Shown: in pieces, positions 1 to 8,160 of the stretch
Position numbering within the stretch: the first letter of the stretch is position 1
Layout of the letters: the number at the start of each line of letters is the position of its first letter
Assembly: GCF_900103445.1 (NCBI RefSeq)
Contig: NZ_FNHS01000001.1
Coordinates: 310,001-374,000, forward strand
Source of the DNA: Methylobacterium phyllostachyos
GTDB taxonomy: Bacteria > Pseudomonadota > Alphaproteobacteria > Rhizobiales > Beijerinckiaceae
DNA length: 64,000 bases
Direction of reading: 5' to 3'
The notes under the pieces: generated by a model
Seen by the model: only the letters and a program-made list of their open reading frames with translations
Databases searched by the model: none
What the model was told of the DNA's origin: nothing
Made by a program: the position numbers and the translations under genes

Positions 1-657
1 TGGGGCCAGACGCAGATCGCCTCCGGGCTCGCCGCGATCCTCAACGCCACGACACCGCTCGTCACCGTCGCGCTGGCCCATTTGGCGACCGAGGACGAGC
101 GGATGACCGGCCATCGGCTCGCGGGCGTCGTGATCGGCCTGATCGGCGTGGCCGTGATGGTGGGGCCGGACGCGCTCGCCGGCCTCGGCAGCACGTTCCT
201 GGCGCAATTGGCCGTACTCGGCGCAGCGCTGTCGTATGCGTGCGCCAGCATCTTCGGCCGGCGCTTCAGGCGGATGGCGGTCCCACCCCTGACCGTGGCG
301 ACCGGGCAGGTCACCGCATCCACGCTGCTGATCCTGCCCATCGCGCTGGAGGTCGATGCACCCTGGACCCTGCCGATGCCCGGCCTGACCGTCTGGGGCG
401 CGGTGCTCGGCGCCGCGCTGCTATCCACGGCCCTCGCCTACATCGTGTTCTTTCGGATCCTGGCCACCGCCGGCGCGACCAATATCTCCCTCGTCACCTT
501 CCTGATCCCGGTCTCGGCGATCCTGCTCGGCGCCGTCGTCCTGGGCGAGCGCCTCGATTCCCGGCACTTCATCGGCATGGCCCTGATCGCCGGCGGGCTG
601 ACGGCGATCGACGGACGTATTCTTGCGGCCCGCGGGCGGCAGGCCGGAAGAGCGTAA
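1..657 (+). CDS. EamA/DMT-family transporter, C-terminal part (5' end outside window)
   Basis: The reading frame is open from base 1, so the N-terminus lies upstream of the window. About 218 residues are visible. They form a series of hydrophobic helices typical of the second half of a ten-helix drug/metabolite transporter: a segment near IASGLAAILNATTPL, a VIGLIGVAVMVGP helix, and a final region with the pattern FLIPVSAILLGAVVLGE, characteristic of EamA repeats. The family exports small metabolites such as amino acids across the inner membrane; the substrate cannot be read from the sequence. It ends 37 bases before the stop of a convergent SDR gene. Family assignment is firm, function is not. 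Confidence 0.85.
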   Translation, partial: WGQTQIASGLAAILNATTPLVTVALAHLATEDERMTGHRLAGVVIGLIGVAVMVGPDALAGLGSTFLAQLAVLGAALSYACASIFGRRFRRMAVPPLTVATGQVTASTLLILPIALEVDAPWTLPMPGLTVWGAVLGAALLSTALAYIVFFRILATAGATNISLVTFLIPVSAILLGAVVLGERLDSRHFIGMALIAGGLTAIDGRILAARGRQAGRA

Positions 658-694
658 TCCGCGCCGAACCTCGACAGGTCGATGCGAGGCGCGC

Positions 695-1471
695 TCAGCG
701 CCAGCCAGCATCCACGAAATAACCGTGCCCCGTGCACATCCGGGCGTCGTCCGACGCCAGGAACAGGACCAGGGCGGCGACGTCGGTGGGCTGGATCCGC
801 CCGTCGAGACATTGCCCCGCGACGATCGCGGCCTCGCCCTCGGGCGTGTACCACTTCGCCTGGCGCGGGGTCTGGACGTTGCCGGGCACGATCGTCACGA
901 CGCGGATGCCGTCGCGGCCGAGATCGCGGGCCAGGGCCCGGGTCATTCCCTCGATCGCGGCCTTGGCGGTCTGGTAGACCGGCATGTCTTTCGAGCCCAG
1001 ATGCCAGCTGATCGATCCGAAGTTGAGGATCACGCCGCCGCCGGCCCGCCGCATCGCCGGCACCGCCGCCTGCGCGGCGAAGAACAGGTGCCGCAGATTC
1101 ACCGCCATGCGGTCATCCCAGTAGGCGGGCGTCACATCCTCGAGCTTGTGGCGATCATCGTTGCCGGCATTGTTGACCAGCACGTCGAGGCCGCCGAGAT
1201 CGGCCTCCGCCTCGGCCACGAGGCGCCGCACCCCCTCGACATCGGTCAAGTCGCAACGCCGGTAGAGTGGCGCATGCGCCGCCCCCGGGGCAAGTCGCCC
1301 CACGAGGACCTCCGCTGCCGCATCCGCGATGTCGCAGAACACCACGCGGGCCCCCTGCGCCACGAACGCCTCGACCAGCCCCTCGCCGATGCCCGATGCG
1401 CCGCCGGTCACCAGCACGCGCTTGTCCCGAAGGCTTGGATAGCGCGCGCGGTTCTCAGACGATGCCGGCAT
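695..1471 (-). CDS. SDR-family NAD(P)-dependent oxidoreductase
   Basis: A 258-residue classical short-chain dehydrogenase/reductase of usual length. The nucleotide-binding motif TGGASGIG is at residues 22-29 and NNAG at 100-103. The catalytic set is Ser153, Tyr166 and Lys170 (YxxxK spelled YQTAK). After the first beta strands the sequence has CDIAD, an acidic residue at the position that usually favours NAD over NADP. Substrate specificity is not visible; sugar, hydroxy-acid and 3-oxoacyl reductases are all possible. It converges on the upstream EamA gene and is divergent from flbT, with about 257 bases between them. Confidence 0.88.
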   Translation of the reverse strand: MPASSENRARYPSLRDKRVLVTGGASGIGEGLVEAFVAQGARVVFCDIADAAAEVLVGRLAPGAAHAPLYRRCDLTDVEGVRRLVAEAEADLGGLDVLVNNAGNDDRHKLEDVTPAYWDDRMAVNLRHLFFAAQAAVPAMRRAGGGVILNFGSISWHLGSKDMPVYQTAKAAIEGMTRALARDLGRDGIRVVTIVPGNVQTPRQAKWYTPEGEAAIVAGQCLDGRIQPTDVAALVLFLASDDARMCTGHGYFVDAGWR

Positions 1472-1728
1472 TCTGCAACCCCTCCAAGGCGGCCCCTCTC
1501 CGGGCCGCGACTTGTCTGAGTTTTATCAACCCTGGTGCAGCCTGCAATGCGCCTCAGCAAGGTGGGGGTTCGCAAAACGTTAACGACTTGCAAATGACAA
1601 GGAGAGGCGTTCGAGCCAATCCGGATCGCGTGGCGGTCGGGAGGGGCTTCGGGCCATAGCTTCAACACGCGCGCCGCCGCCGGATTCCGGGCGGACTCGG
1701 CGGGCGGCGCTCCAGAAAGGACTGCGCA

Positions 1729-2139
1729 ATGCCCCTGCGCCTGGAACTCAAGCCGTACGAGCGTCTGATCATCAACGGCGCCCTACTGCGCAACGGCGAC
1801 CGCCGCTCGACCTTCCTGATCGAGACGCAGTGCAAGTTCCTGCGCGAGAGCGAGATCATCACGGAAAGCGAGGCCGATACGGCCTGCAAGCAGCTCCATC
1901 TGACGCTGACGGTGATCTACCTCGCCGACGACCCGGCGCAGGGGATCGACCTGTTCTTCCGTCAGGCCACGGACCTGATACGCGAGGCACCGGCCTGCGC
2001 CCCGCAGATCGCGGCGATCGCGGCACAGATCGAGGCCGGGGATTACTACCGCGCGCTCAAGCTGAGCCGGAAACTCGTCGAGTGGGAGAGCGCCGGCCGG
2101 TTGCCTCCGGCCGATCAGCCCAAGCCCGCCGCCCCCTGA
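1729..2139 (+). CDS. flbT: flagellar biosynthesis repressor FlbT
   Basis: A 136-residue protein matching FlbT in length and pattern: an N-terminal LKPYERLIINGALL stretch, GDRRSTFLIE, and a helical C-terminal half. In Caulobacter and related bacteria FlbT binds the 5' untranslated region of flagellin mRNA and represses or times flagellin translation, acting opposite FlaF. The ATG follows a purine-rich GAAAGGA-type site about 7 bases upstream. It is convergent with flaF, with only 14 bases between the two stop codons. In most relatives flaF and flbT run in the same direction, so this arrangement is unusual. Other flagellar genes are not in the window. Confidence 0.9.
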   Translation: MPLRLELKPYERLIINGALLRNGDRRSTFLIETQCKFLRESEIITESEADTACKQLHLTLTVIYLADDPAQGIDLFFRQATDLIREAPACAPQIAAIAAQIEAGDYYRALKLSRKLVEWESAGRLPPADQPKPAAP

Positions 2140-2153
2140 GGGGCAGACCTACC

Positions 2154-2525
2154 TCAGCCGGGATTGCCCTGCAGGCCGGCGGCCACGTGGTTGTTGATCG
2201 AGACGAGGGTGGCGATCTTCTCCGGCGTCGGCGCGATCATCGTATCGACGCAGCTGCGCAGCACGAACACGCCCAGCCGCCCGACGCCCTGCTTCACGTC
2301 CGCGGGGAGCGGGTTCTCGTCGGCGGTGGCCTCCGAACTCAGGAGCGTCCAGACGCGCTGGTTGTACGACAAGGCCTCGTTGAGGCGCGCGTTCTCGCCG
2401 GCTTCGAGGGCCTGGCCGGCCCCGATCAGACGTTGGGCGGCCTTCAGAAGGAGCTGGGACTCAGCCTCACGGGGCGTCAGTGCGCTGTGGGCGGTTCTGG
2501 CGTAAGCATTGGCGGCGTTGTTCAT
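2154..2525 (-). CDS. flaF: flagellar biosynthesis regulator FlaF
   Basis: The ATG at 2525 gives a 123-residue protein beginning MNNAANAYARTA, the usual start of FlaF; a longer frame continues upstream but has no domain content. The body is helical and matches FlaF in the segment around NEALSYNQRVWTLL and the later VSINNHVAAGL. FlaF is needed for flagellin translation or secretion in alphaproteobacteria and works against FlbT. Here it lies tail-to-tail with flbT, so the two cannot be cotranscribed, although readthrough could produce overlapping antisense 3' ends. Confidence 0.88.
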   Translation of the reverse strand: MNNAANAYARTAHSALTPREAESQLLLKAAQRLIGAGQALEAGENARLNEALSYNQRVWTLLSSEATADENPLPADVKQGVGRLGVFVLRSCVDTMIAPTPEKIATLVSINNHVAAGLQGNPG

Positions 2526-2691
2526 CGGCGGTGCAGACCCCGGCATCAATCCTGCCGGCAGGGCAGGCTTAGCCGCAGATTTCGCAGAGCAGGAGTTAAG
2601 ACTGCGTGTGCAGCGGGTCGGCCATGATAACGCCGGGTTGGACAACGACGACACGGTGTGGCCTAGGAACCGGCCCTGGATCGCATCACCA

Positions 2692-2946
2692 ATGCTGAAT
2701 TTTTTTCTCGGAACCTTGGCCGGCGGGCTCATCGTCGGCGTGCTGACCATCACGGCTGTCCGTCAGCCGGAGGTTCAGGCGCGCCTGGGATTGAAGTCGA
2801 ACCCGGCTCCGGTGACGCTGGCGGAGGCGAGCCGGCCACCCGTGCCCCCGGAGCCGGATTGCGGCCGACGCCCGGAGGCGGCCCCGAAGGGCAGCACGCA
2901 GGACATCCTGTTCAACCGCCAGAGATTTTGGTCGGTCTCGCCGTGA
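2692..2946 (+). CDS. small single-pass membrane protein of unknown function
   Basis: An 84-residue reading frame starting at the ATG at 2692. The longer in-frame ORF from 2509 runs antisense to the start of flaF and is less likely. Residues 1-22 (MLNFFLGTLAGGLIVGVLTI) form one hydrophobic helix followed by a Pro-rich polar tail, the layout of a small signal-anchored membrane protein. I do not recognise a family. It is divergent from flaF with 166 bases between starts. Moderately confident that it is expressed, because of the clean N-terminal anchor and the high-GC codon pattern. Confidence 0.5.
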   Translation: MLNFFLGTLAGGLIVGVLTITAVRQPEVQARLGLKSNPAPVTLAEASRPPVPPEPDCGRRPEAAPKGSTQDILFNRQRFWSVSP

Positions 2947-3087
2947 TCAGAGCGCGCCGATCAGCACGAGGAGCATCGTCGTCGCGACGGTGGTGCTGAC
3001 GAAGCCGCACAGGGCAGCCGCGAAGGAGGGGCCGGTCCGGACGGCAGAGGTCGAGTCGATGTCGGTCGAGAGTGTGGCGGGGGTCAT
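2947..3087 (-). CDS. very small hydrophobic peptide (46 aa), hypothetical
   Basis: Reading the minus strand from the ATG at 3087 gives a 46-residue peptide, MTPATLSTDI at the start and ending in a hydrophobic stretch (VATTMLLVLIGAL) likely to insert in a membrane. Its stop codon lies directly next to the stop of the convergent 84-residue gene. No family recognised. It could be a chance frame; support comes from the compact layout and the plausible C-terminal helix. Confidence 0.4.
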   Translation of the reverse strand: MTPATLSTDIDSTSAVRTGPSFAAALCGFVSTTVATTMLLVLIGAL

Positions 3088-3174
3088 CGGCGCAAACCTT
3101 GTGGGCGACATGCGTCGCGCATGACGGAACTTTGCTGCGGAAGCGGGCAGCTCGAAGTGCGAAGCCGCACCCGA

Positions 3175-3516
3175 TCAGTCGCAGCGGTTGATCTTTTTGG
3201 CGATCCGCAGGCCGCGCAGCTCGCTTCGAAGGTCGATCGCCACGACACCCTCGCCGCATTGCTCGAATGCGTCGCGGGCGTCCTCGTACCGATCACCGAC
3301 TTCATCGAGCGTGTCGCAGACACGGTCGTGGTTGCCGAGCCGCGCCTCCTGGCGTGCCTGGAAGCGCAGGGCATTCGCCTCATCGACCTTGCGCTGGGCC
3401 TCCAGGCAGGCTGGCAGAGCCAGGGCCGAGGAGGTCAGGGCGAGGCCCGCCAGTGAGCCGGCGAGGCAGCGAAGAAGAGTAGCCGAACTGGCTCTCACGG
3501 TTACACTCACGCACAC
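3175..3516 (-). CDS. secreted small cysteine-containing protein, hypothetical
   Basis: A 113-residue protein. It has a basic N-terminus and a hydrophobic core (LLRCLAGSLAGLALTSSALA) consistent with a Sec signal peptide cleaved after ALA near residue 34. The mature part of about 79 residues is charged, probably helical, and has four cysteines (in PAC, RVCDT, EQCGE and NRCD), suggesting two disulfides in the periplasm. No named domain recognised. Confidence 0.6.
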   Translation of the reverse strand: MCVSVTVRASSATLLRCLAGSLAGLALTSSALALPACLEAQRKVDEANALRFQARQEARLGNHDRVCDTLDEVGDRYEDARDAFEQCGEGVVAIDLRSELRGLRIAKKINRCD

Positions 3517-3624
3517 GTTGCAGGACAGGCCGAACGGGCGCTGCCGGGTTTCCCGGGGCAGCGCAGGGCCACCCCGTCTCTGTGGGCAAAAACGGTGAAG
3601 CTGCGGTGAAGGTTCCAGCGGAAA

Positions 3625-4134
3625 TCAGCGCTTCCCCCGCAAGCGGGAGGCGAGGATTGCGGGGAGCGTCACGGGCGCAGGACCCATTGGATCGACGCCG
3701 ACATCGTACTGCTTGGGCATCGGCTTGAGCTTGCCGTGGCTATGTCCGTGCAGGTTGAGGGCGCCGCGGCTCATGCCGTTCCAGGTGCGGAACGCGTAGT
3801 GGCAGAGCACCACCATCCGACCCTCGACGGCGAATTCCGCGTAGTGGCACACCGAGGCCCAGCCGGGTGCCGTCAGGGTCTCCGGCCCGTCATTGTTGCC
3901 GACGATCAGATGCTTTTCCCCGTTGAGGGCCTCGAGGATCTCGCGGATCCGCGCGCCGCTCGGGCCGAGGGCAAAATCGCCGAGGTGCCAGACGGTGTCG
4001 CCGGGCGCGACCGCGTCGTTCCAGGCCGCGATGAGGCCGGCATCGTGCGCATCGAGATCCGGATAGGGCCGGTGGTCGAAGCGCAGGGCCCGCGTATCGC
4101 CGAAATGCGTGTCGCCCGTGAAGAAGATGGTCAC
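3625..4134 (-). CDS. metallophosphoesterase, small single-domain
   Basis: I place the start at the GTG at 4134, which gives a 169-residue protein opening with the first metal motif (MTIFFTGDTHFGDT); the longer frame adds low-complexity sequence and overlaps the divergent ccdA gene. Calcineurin-like metal ligands appear in order: GDTHF near residue 7, WHLGDFAL near 48, GNND near 76, a CHYA histidine near 111, and HGHSHG near 127. The DTH/GDF/GNND/GHSH set is that of compact bacterial phosphoesterases acting on phosphodiesters or phosphoproteins. The substrate is unknown. It is divergent from ccdA with about 170 bases between starts. Confidence 0.82.
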   Translation of the reverse strand: MTIFFTGDTHFGDTRALRFDHRPYPDLDAHDAGLIAAWNDAVAPGDTVWHLGDFALGPSGARIREILEALNGEKHLIVGNNDGPETLTAPGWASVCHYAEFAVEGRMVVLCHYAFRTWNGMSRGALNLHGHSHGKLKPMPKQYDVGVDPMGPAPVTLPAILASRLRGKR

Positions 4135-4301
4135 CAGCCGGCTCCGTCGAACACCGGGGCACTTGCCAACCGGATGGCCGCCGAAGCGCCAGGTCCGCGG
4201 ACTGGTTCCCGCGAAACCGTGACGCGCGGGCGCGTTGACGCCCGGATCGGCGGGAGCGAAGCCTGCACGCTGTGGACGAGCGCTCCAAGAGGGGTTGGAC
4301 G

Positions 4302-5021
4302 ATGCTGGGGACGGTCGGCTTCGCGTTCCTGGCGGGACTCCTGTCGGTCCTGTCCCCCTGCGTGCTGCCATTGGTGCCGATCGTCCTCGGGACGGCGGCG
4401 GCGGAGCATCGGCTCGGGCCGCTGGCGCTCGCCGCGGGGCTGGCCATCGCTTTCACGGCCATCGGCCTGTTCGTGGCGACCGTCGGCTTTGCCATCGGTC
4501 TGGACGGCGACGCGTTCCGCTCGGCCGGCGCAATCCTGATGGTGAGTTTTGGACTCGTGCTGATGCTAACCCGCCTCCAGGCCCGGGTCGCCACCGCGGC
4601 GGGCCCGGTGGGCGCCTGGGCTGAGGAACGCTTCGGCGGTATCGGCCCGGGGGGGCTGTCGGGTCAGTTCGCCGTCGGGCTCCTGCTCGGCGCCGCCTGG
4701 AGCCCCTGTGTCGGGCCGACCCTCGGGGCCGCCTCGCTGATGGCCGCGCGGGGCCAGAATCTCGGGGGCGTCGCCCTCACGATGCTGGCCTTCGGGATCG
4801 GCGCCGCCCTGCCGCTGATGCTGCTCGGCTTCGTCTCCCGCGAGGCGCTGATGCGCTGGCGCGGCGGGCTCGCGGCGGCTGGGCGCACCGCGAAGGCTGC
4901 GCTGGGTGTCCTGCTCGTGACGATGGGCCTCCTCGTGCTGACCGGGCTCGACAAGCGCGCGGAGGCTGCCATCGTGGCGGCCTCGCCGGACTGGCTCAAC
5001 GCGGTGACGACCCGTTACTGA
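4302..5021 (+). CDS. ccdA: cytochrome c biogenesis protein CcdA (DsbD-type thiol transporter)
   Basis: A 239-residue inner-membrane protein from the ATG at 4302, which has AGAGGGG upstream; an in-frame ATG at 4272 would add ten polar residues. Six hydrophobic segments and the two cysteine motifs of the CcdA/DsbD transmembrane domain are visible: LSPCVLPL with Cys20 and SPCVGP near residue 135. CcdA carries reducing equivalents from cytoplasmic thioredoxin to periplasmic thiol proteins such as CcmG, keeping apocytochrome c haem-binding cysteines reduced. CcmG is encoded about 56 kb away in this window. It is followed after 28 bases by selD in the same direction. Confidence 0.85.
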   Translation: MLGTVGFAFLAGLLSVLSPCVLPLVPIVLGTAAAEHRLGPLALAAGLAIAFTAIGLFVATVGFAIGLDGDAFRSAGAILMVSFGLVLMLTRLQARVATAAGPVGAWAEERFGGIGPGGLSGQFAVGLLLGAAWSPCVGPTLGAASLMAARGQNLGGVALTMLAFGIGAALPLMLLGFVSREALMRWRGGLAAAGRTAKAALGVLLVTMGLLVLTGLDKRAEAAIVAASPDWLNAVTTRY

Positions 5022-5049
5022 CGAGGCGCCCCCCGACCGGAGACCCGCC

Positions 5050-6096
5050 ATGCCCGATGCCCCCCGCCTGTCGAGCCTCGCCCATGGTGGCGGCTGCGGC
5101 TGCAAGCTCGATCCGGCGATCCTGCGTCAGCTGCTGGCGGCGCAGCCGGCCGCCGGCCCGTTCGAGCGCCTGCTCGTCGGCAACGAGACCTCGGACGATG
5201 CCGCGGTCTGGGAGTTGGACGACGGCACCTGCGTGATCGCCACCACCGACTTCTTCACCCCGATGGTGGACGATCCGGTTGATTTCGGCCGGATCGCCGC
5301 GACGAACGCCATCTCGGACGTCTACGCCATGGGCGGACGGCCGATCCTGGCGCTCGCGATCCTCGGCATGCCGCTCGGCAAGATCGAGCCTGCGGTTGTC
5401 GCCCGGATCCTGCAGGGCGGTGCCGAAATCTGCGCCGAAGCCGGCATCCCGGTGGCGGGCGGCCACTCGATCGACGCGCCCGAGCCGATCTACGGGCTCG
5501 CGGTGATCGGCACCTGCCGCCGGGAGGCGGTGCGGCGCAACGCCGACGCCCTGGCCGGGGACGCCGTAATCCTGACCAAGGCCCTGGGGGTCGGCGTGTA
5601 CTCGGCGGCGATCAAGCGCGAGGCCCTGGACGAGGCCGGATACCGGGACTTCGTCGCCACCACCACGCTGCTGAACCGGATCGGCCCGGAGCTCGCCGCC
5701 GAGCCCGCCGTCCACGCACTCACCGACGTGACCGGCTTCGGCATCCTCGGCCACGGCCTCGAACTCGCCCGGGGCGCCGGCCTGACGCTGGTGCTCGACG
5801 CCGATGCCCTGCCGCTGCTGCCGCGGGCGGCGGCGTTGGTCCAGGACGGCTTCGTCACCGGCGCCTCGCACCGCAACTGGTCCGCGTTCGGTGCCGAGGT
5901 CGACCTGCCGGCCGATCTTCCCGACTGGCGCCGCCATCTGATGACCGATCCGCAGACCTCCGGCGGGCTGCTGGTGACCTGCGCCGCCGACCGGGCGGAC
6001 GCCATCCTGGACCGCATCCGCCAGGGCGGCTACCCGGCCGCCGCCCGGATCGGCCGGATGGAGGTCGGACCGGCCCGGATCCGCGTGGGCGGCTGA
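5050..6096 (+). CDS. selD: selenide, water dikinase SelD
   Basis: 348 residues, normal SelD length. The catalytic loop HGGGCGCK is at residues 12-19, with Cys16 in the position occupied by Cys or Sec in the family and the essential Lys19. Further on are the ATP/metal residues [18 protein letters not shown], and the conserved [10 protein letters not shown] and AGGHSID. The enzyme makes selenophosphate from selenide and ATP for selenocysteine-tRNA and/or 2-selenouridine synthesis. The Cys form means the gene itself needs no Sec recoding. No selA, selB, selC or mnmH is in the window, so the use of selenophosphate here is unknown. Probably cotranscribed with ccdA. Confidence 0.95.
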   Translation: MPDAPRLSSLAHGGGCGCKLDPAILRQLLAAQPAAGPFERLLVGNETSDDAAVWELDDGTCVIATTDFFTPMVDDPVDFGRIAATNAISDVYAMGGRPILALAILGMPLGKIEPAVVARILQGGAEICAEAGIPVAGGHSIDAPEPIYGLAVIGTCRREAVRRNADALAGDAVILTKALGVGVYSAAIKREALDEAGYRDFVATTTLLNRIGPELAAEPAVHALTDVTGFGILGHGLELARGAGLTLVLDADALPLLPRAAALVQDGFVTGASHRNWSAFGAEVDLPADLPDWRRHLMTDPQTSGGLLVTCAADRADAILDRIRQGGYPAAARIGRMEVGPARIRVGG

Positions 6097-6183
6097 GGGC
6101 GCGCCGGGGCTTGGCGATCTCCGAGAGGCAATCTTCAACATTCCCGTCCAGGCTGCCGCCGCACACGCTGTCCGCGCCGCCTT

Positions 6184-8160
6184 TTGACCAACGCCGCCTT
6201 GACCGACGCCGCCCCCCTGTCACCGCCAGCCCACGGTATCGCCGACTGGCCGTTCGGACCGGCCGTTCCCGGCTTGGCCCGGCCCGCCTCGCTACCCGGT
6301 GGGCGACCCTGGCCCCGGATCCGCATCGTCACCCTGATCTCGGCTGAGGCGGACGTGCGGGAGACCGTCGCCTCGGTCCTGCGCCAGGATTACCCGGCCC
6401 TCCGACACGACCTCGTCCCACCCGGCGAAGCGCGATCCCTCGTCGCGCGGTTGCGGGTCGATCCGGGCATCGACTACCTCCTCTGGCTCAACCCGGGCGA
6501 TCTCCTCGCCCCCGGTGCCCTGATCGCCCTGGCGCTGGAGGCCGCCCTGACGGAGGCCAAGGCAGTGGCGGGCCTGCGCGTCCTGTTCGATACGGCGGTG
6601 CGCGGCCTCGACTGCCCGGCTTTCACGGAGGGATCGGGCGGCGCGGTGCTCTGGGCCCGCGGGGGGCTCGATGCGGCCGCCCTGCCCGATGCCAATGGGA
6701 TGTTCGATGCCGCAACGGCGTGGTCGGCCATCCCGGAGGAAGCCCGCCGATTCATCGGTCGCCCCATGCTGCTCCACCGGCTGAAGGCGGCTCCGACAGA
6801 GCCGGACGGCTTGTCGATCGTCTCGCTCACCGGCACCGGCACGCAGGGTGGCGCGGGCGTGGCGCAGCGGCGCCTCGCCGAAGCCCTCGCTTTGGCGGGT
6901 CATCGCCTCACCTCCATCGCGCTGAGCGACCGCCCGGAGGCGGCTGAATGGACCGACACCTTCCCGCAGGCCGAGGCGGCGATCGCGGCGGCAGGTCCCG
7001 ACCTCGTCCTCGCTGGCAACCTGCATGGGGCGACCCGCAGCCTCGACGTGATCGACCGCCTCCGCCGACGCGGCCCGGTCGCCCTGGTGCTGCACGACCT
7101 GTTCCCGCTGACCGGCCGATGCGCCCATCCCCGCGATTGCGGCCGCGCCGCGGGCGGCTGCGATGCTGCCTGCCCCGGTCCGGACGAGTATCCGCAGCTC
7201 GCCCCCCGCCGGATCGCCGACATGCACGCCAGGAAGCGCGCGGCGCTGGCGAGCCCCGCGGGTCCATGGCTGCTCGCCAACTCCGCCTGGACCCTCGCGC
7301 GCACCCGGGAGCTCGCGCCCCCCGGTTCCGTGGCGGAGCCGATCCGGCTCGCCTTCCCGACCGCAACCTTCCGCCCCGGTGATCGGGCCGCCCTGCGCCG
7401 CCGGCTCGGCCTGCCGCCCGAGGCCGTGCTGATCCTGATCTCCGCGGTGATCGTCGACGGGCCGGACAAAGGCTTTCACGACCTGCGCGCCGCGCTCCGG
7501 GCCGTGGCGCGGCCGGGGGTGGGGGTGGTGGCGATCGGCCGGCTCGACGATCCCGGGCGGCTCGGCATCGCCAACCTGTTCGCGCCGGGTCTGATCGCCG
7601 ATGAGGAGACGCTGGCTGCTTGGTACGGTGCCTGCGACCTTCACGTCACGGCGAGCCGTAACGAGACCCTCGGCCAGACGCCGATCGAGGCCGGACTGTG
7701 CGGCGTTCCGACCCTGGCCTACCGCACCTCCGGGCTGACCTCCGCGGTCATCGACGGCGTATCGGGCCGCCTCGTACCTGTGAGACCCGGCGCCCTCGCG
7801 GAGGCGCTGGCCGAGCTGGTCGCCGACCCGGAGGCGCGGGCCCGGCTCGGCGCCTGCGCGCGGATCGCCCTGGAGAGCCGTTACAGCCCGGCCGCCGCCG
7901 CCCTGTCGCTGGAGGTTGTCTTCCGGCGGCACGGGCTGAGGGATGCGAGCACGCGGCAAAGCTTCGGGCCGGCGATGCTCGGTCACTTCCCCTTCGCATC
8001 CGTGCGGCAGCCGGGCGCGACCGGGACCGTCGAGGCGCCCTCGTCGCCCCTCGTGCGTCGGTTGCGGCGGGCCAAGCAGATGGTCCTCGGGCGCCGGATG
8101 CCCCTCCTTGTGCGCCGCTGCCTGTATCTCGCGGGACGCTTACGCCGGAGCCTGCCGTGA
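6184..8160 (+). CDS. two-part glycosyltransferase: degenerate GT2-like N-terminus plus GT4 (group 1) domain
   Basis: 658 residues with a TTG start at 6184; the true start is uncertain because no good ribosome site is visible. Residues about 45-200 resemble a GT2 fold remnant (SVLRQDYPALRHDL, LLWLNPGDLLAPGAL). From about 215 a GT-B group 1 transferase follows: a GGAGVAQRRLAEAL donor-side loop, the HDLFPLTGRCAHP segment with a Cys-rich insert typical of EPS transferases, GPDKGFHD near 425, and the nucleotide-sugar motif around NETLGQTPIEAGLCGVP near 500. The C-terminus is basic (RRLRRAKQMVLGRR), suggesting membrane-surface attachment. First gene of the small EPS block; its stop overlaps the next start (GTGA). 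Confidence 0.82.
   Translation: MTNAALTDAAPLSPPAHGIADWPFGPAVPGLARPASLPGGRPWPRIRIVTLISAEADVRETVASVLRQDYPALRHDLVPPGEARSLVARLRVDPGIDYLLWLNPGDLLAPGALIALALEAALTEAKAVAGLRVLFDTAVRGLDCPAFTEGSGGAVLWARGGLDAAALPDANGMFDAATAWSAIPEEARRFIGRPMLLHRLKAAPTEPDGLSIVSLTGTGTQGGAGVAQRRLAEALALAGHRLTSIALSDRPEAAEWTDTFPQAEAAIAAAGPDLVLAGNLHGATRSLDVIDRLRRRGPVALVLHDLFPLTGRCAHPRDCGRAAGGCDAACPGPDEYPQLAPRRIADMHARKRAALASPAGPWLLANSAWTLARTRELAPPGSVAEPIRLAFPTATFRPGDRAALRRRLGLPPEAVLILISAVIVDGPDKGFHDLRAALRAVARPGVGVVAIGRLDDPGRLGIANLFAPGLIADEETLAAWYGACDLHVTASRNETLGQTPIEAGLCGVPTLAYRTSGLTSAVIDGVSGRLVPVRPGALAEALAELVADPEARARLGACARIALESRYSPAAAALSLEVVFRRHGLRDASTRQSFGPAMLGHFPFASVRQPGATGTVEAPSSPLVRRLRRAKQMVLGRRMPLLVRRCLYLAGRLRRSLP

Noticed and set aside
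3538..3564. GCGCTGCC/GGCAGCGC hairpin near the metallophosphoesterase
   Set aside because: Plausible stem but no T tract and a broken inner stem; too weak to call a terminator.
6292..7986. 564-residue antisense frame over the first glycosyltransferase
   Set aside because: Same GC effect. Composition and lack of any motif mark it as a shadow.
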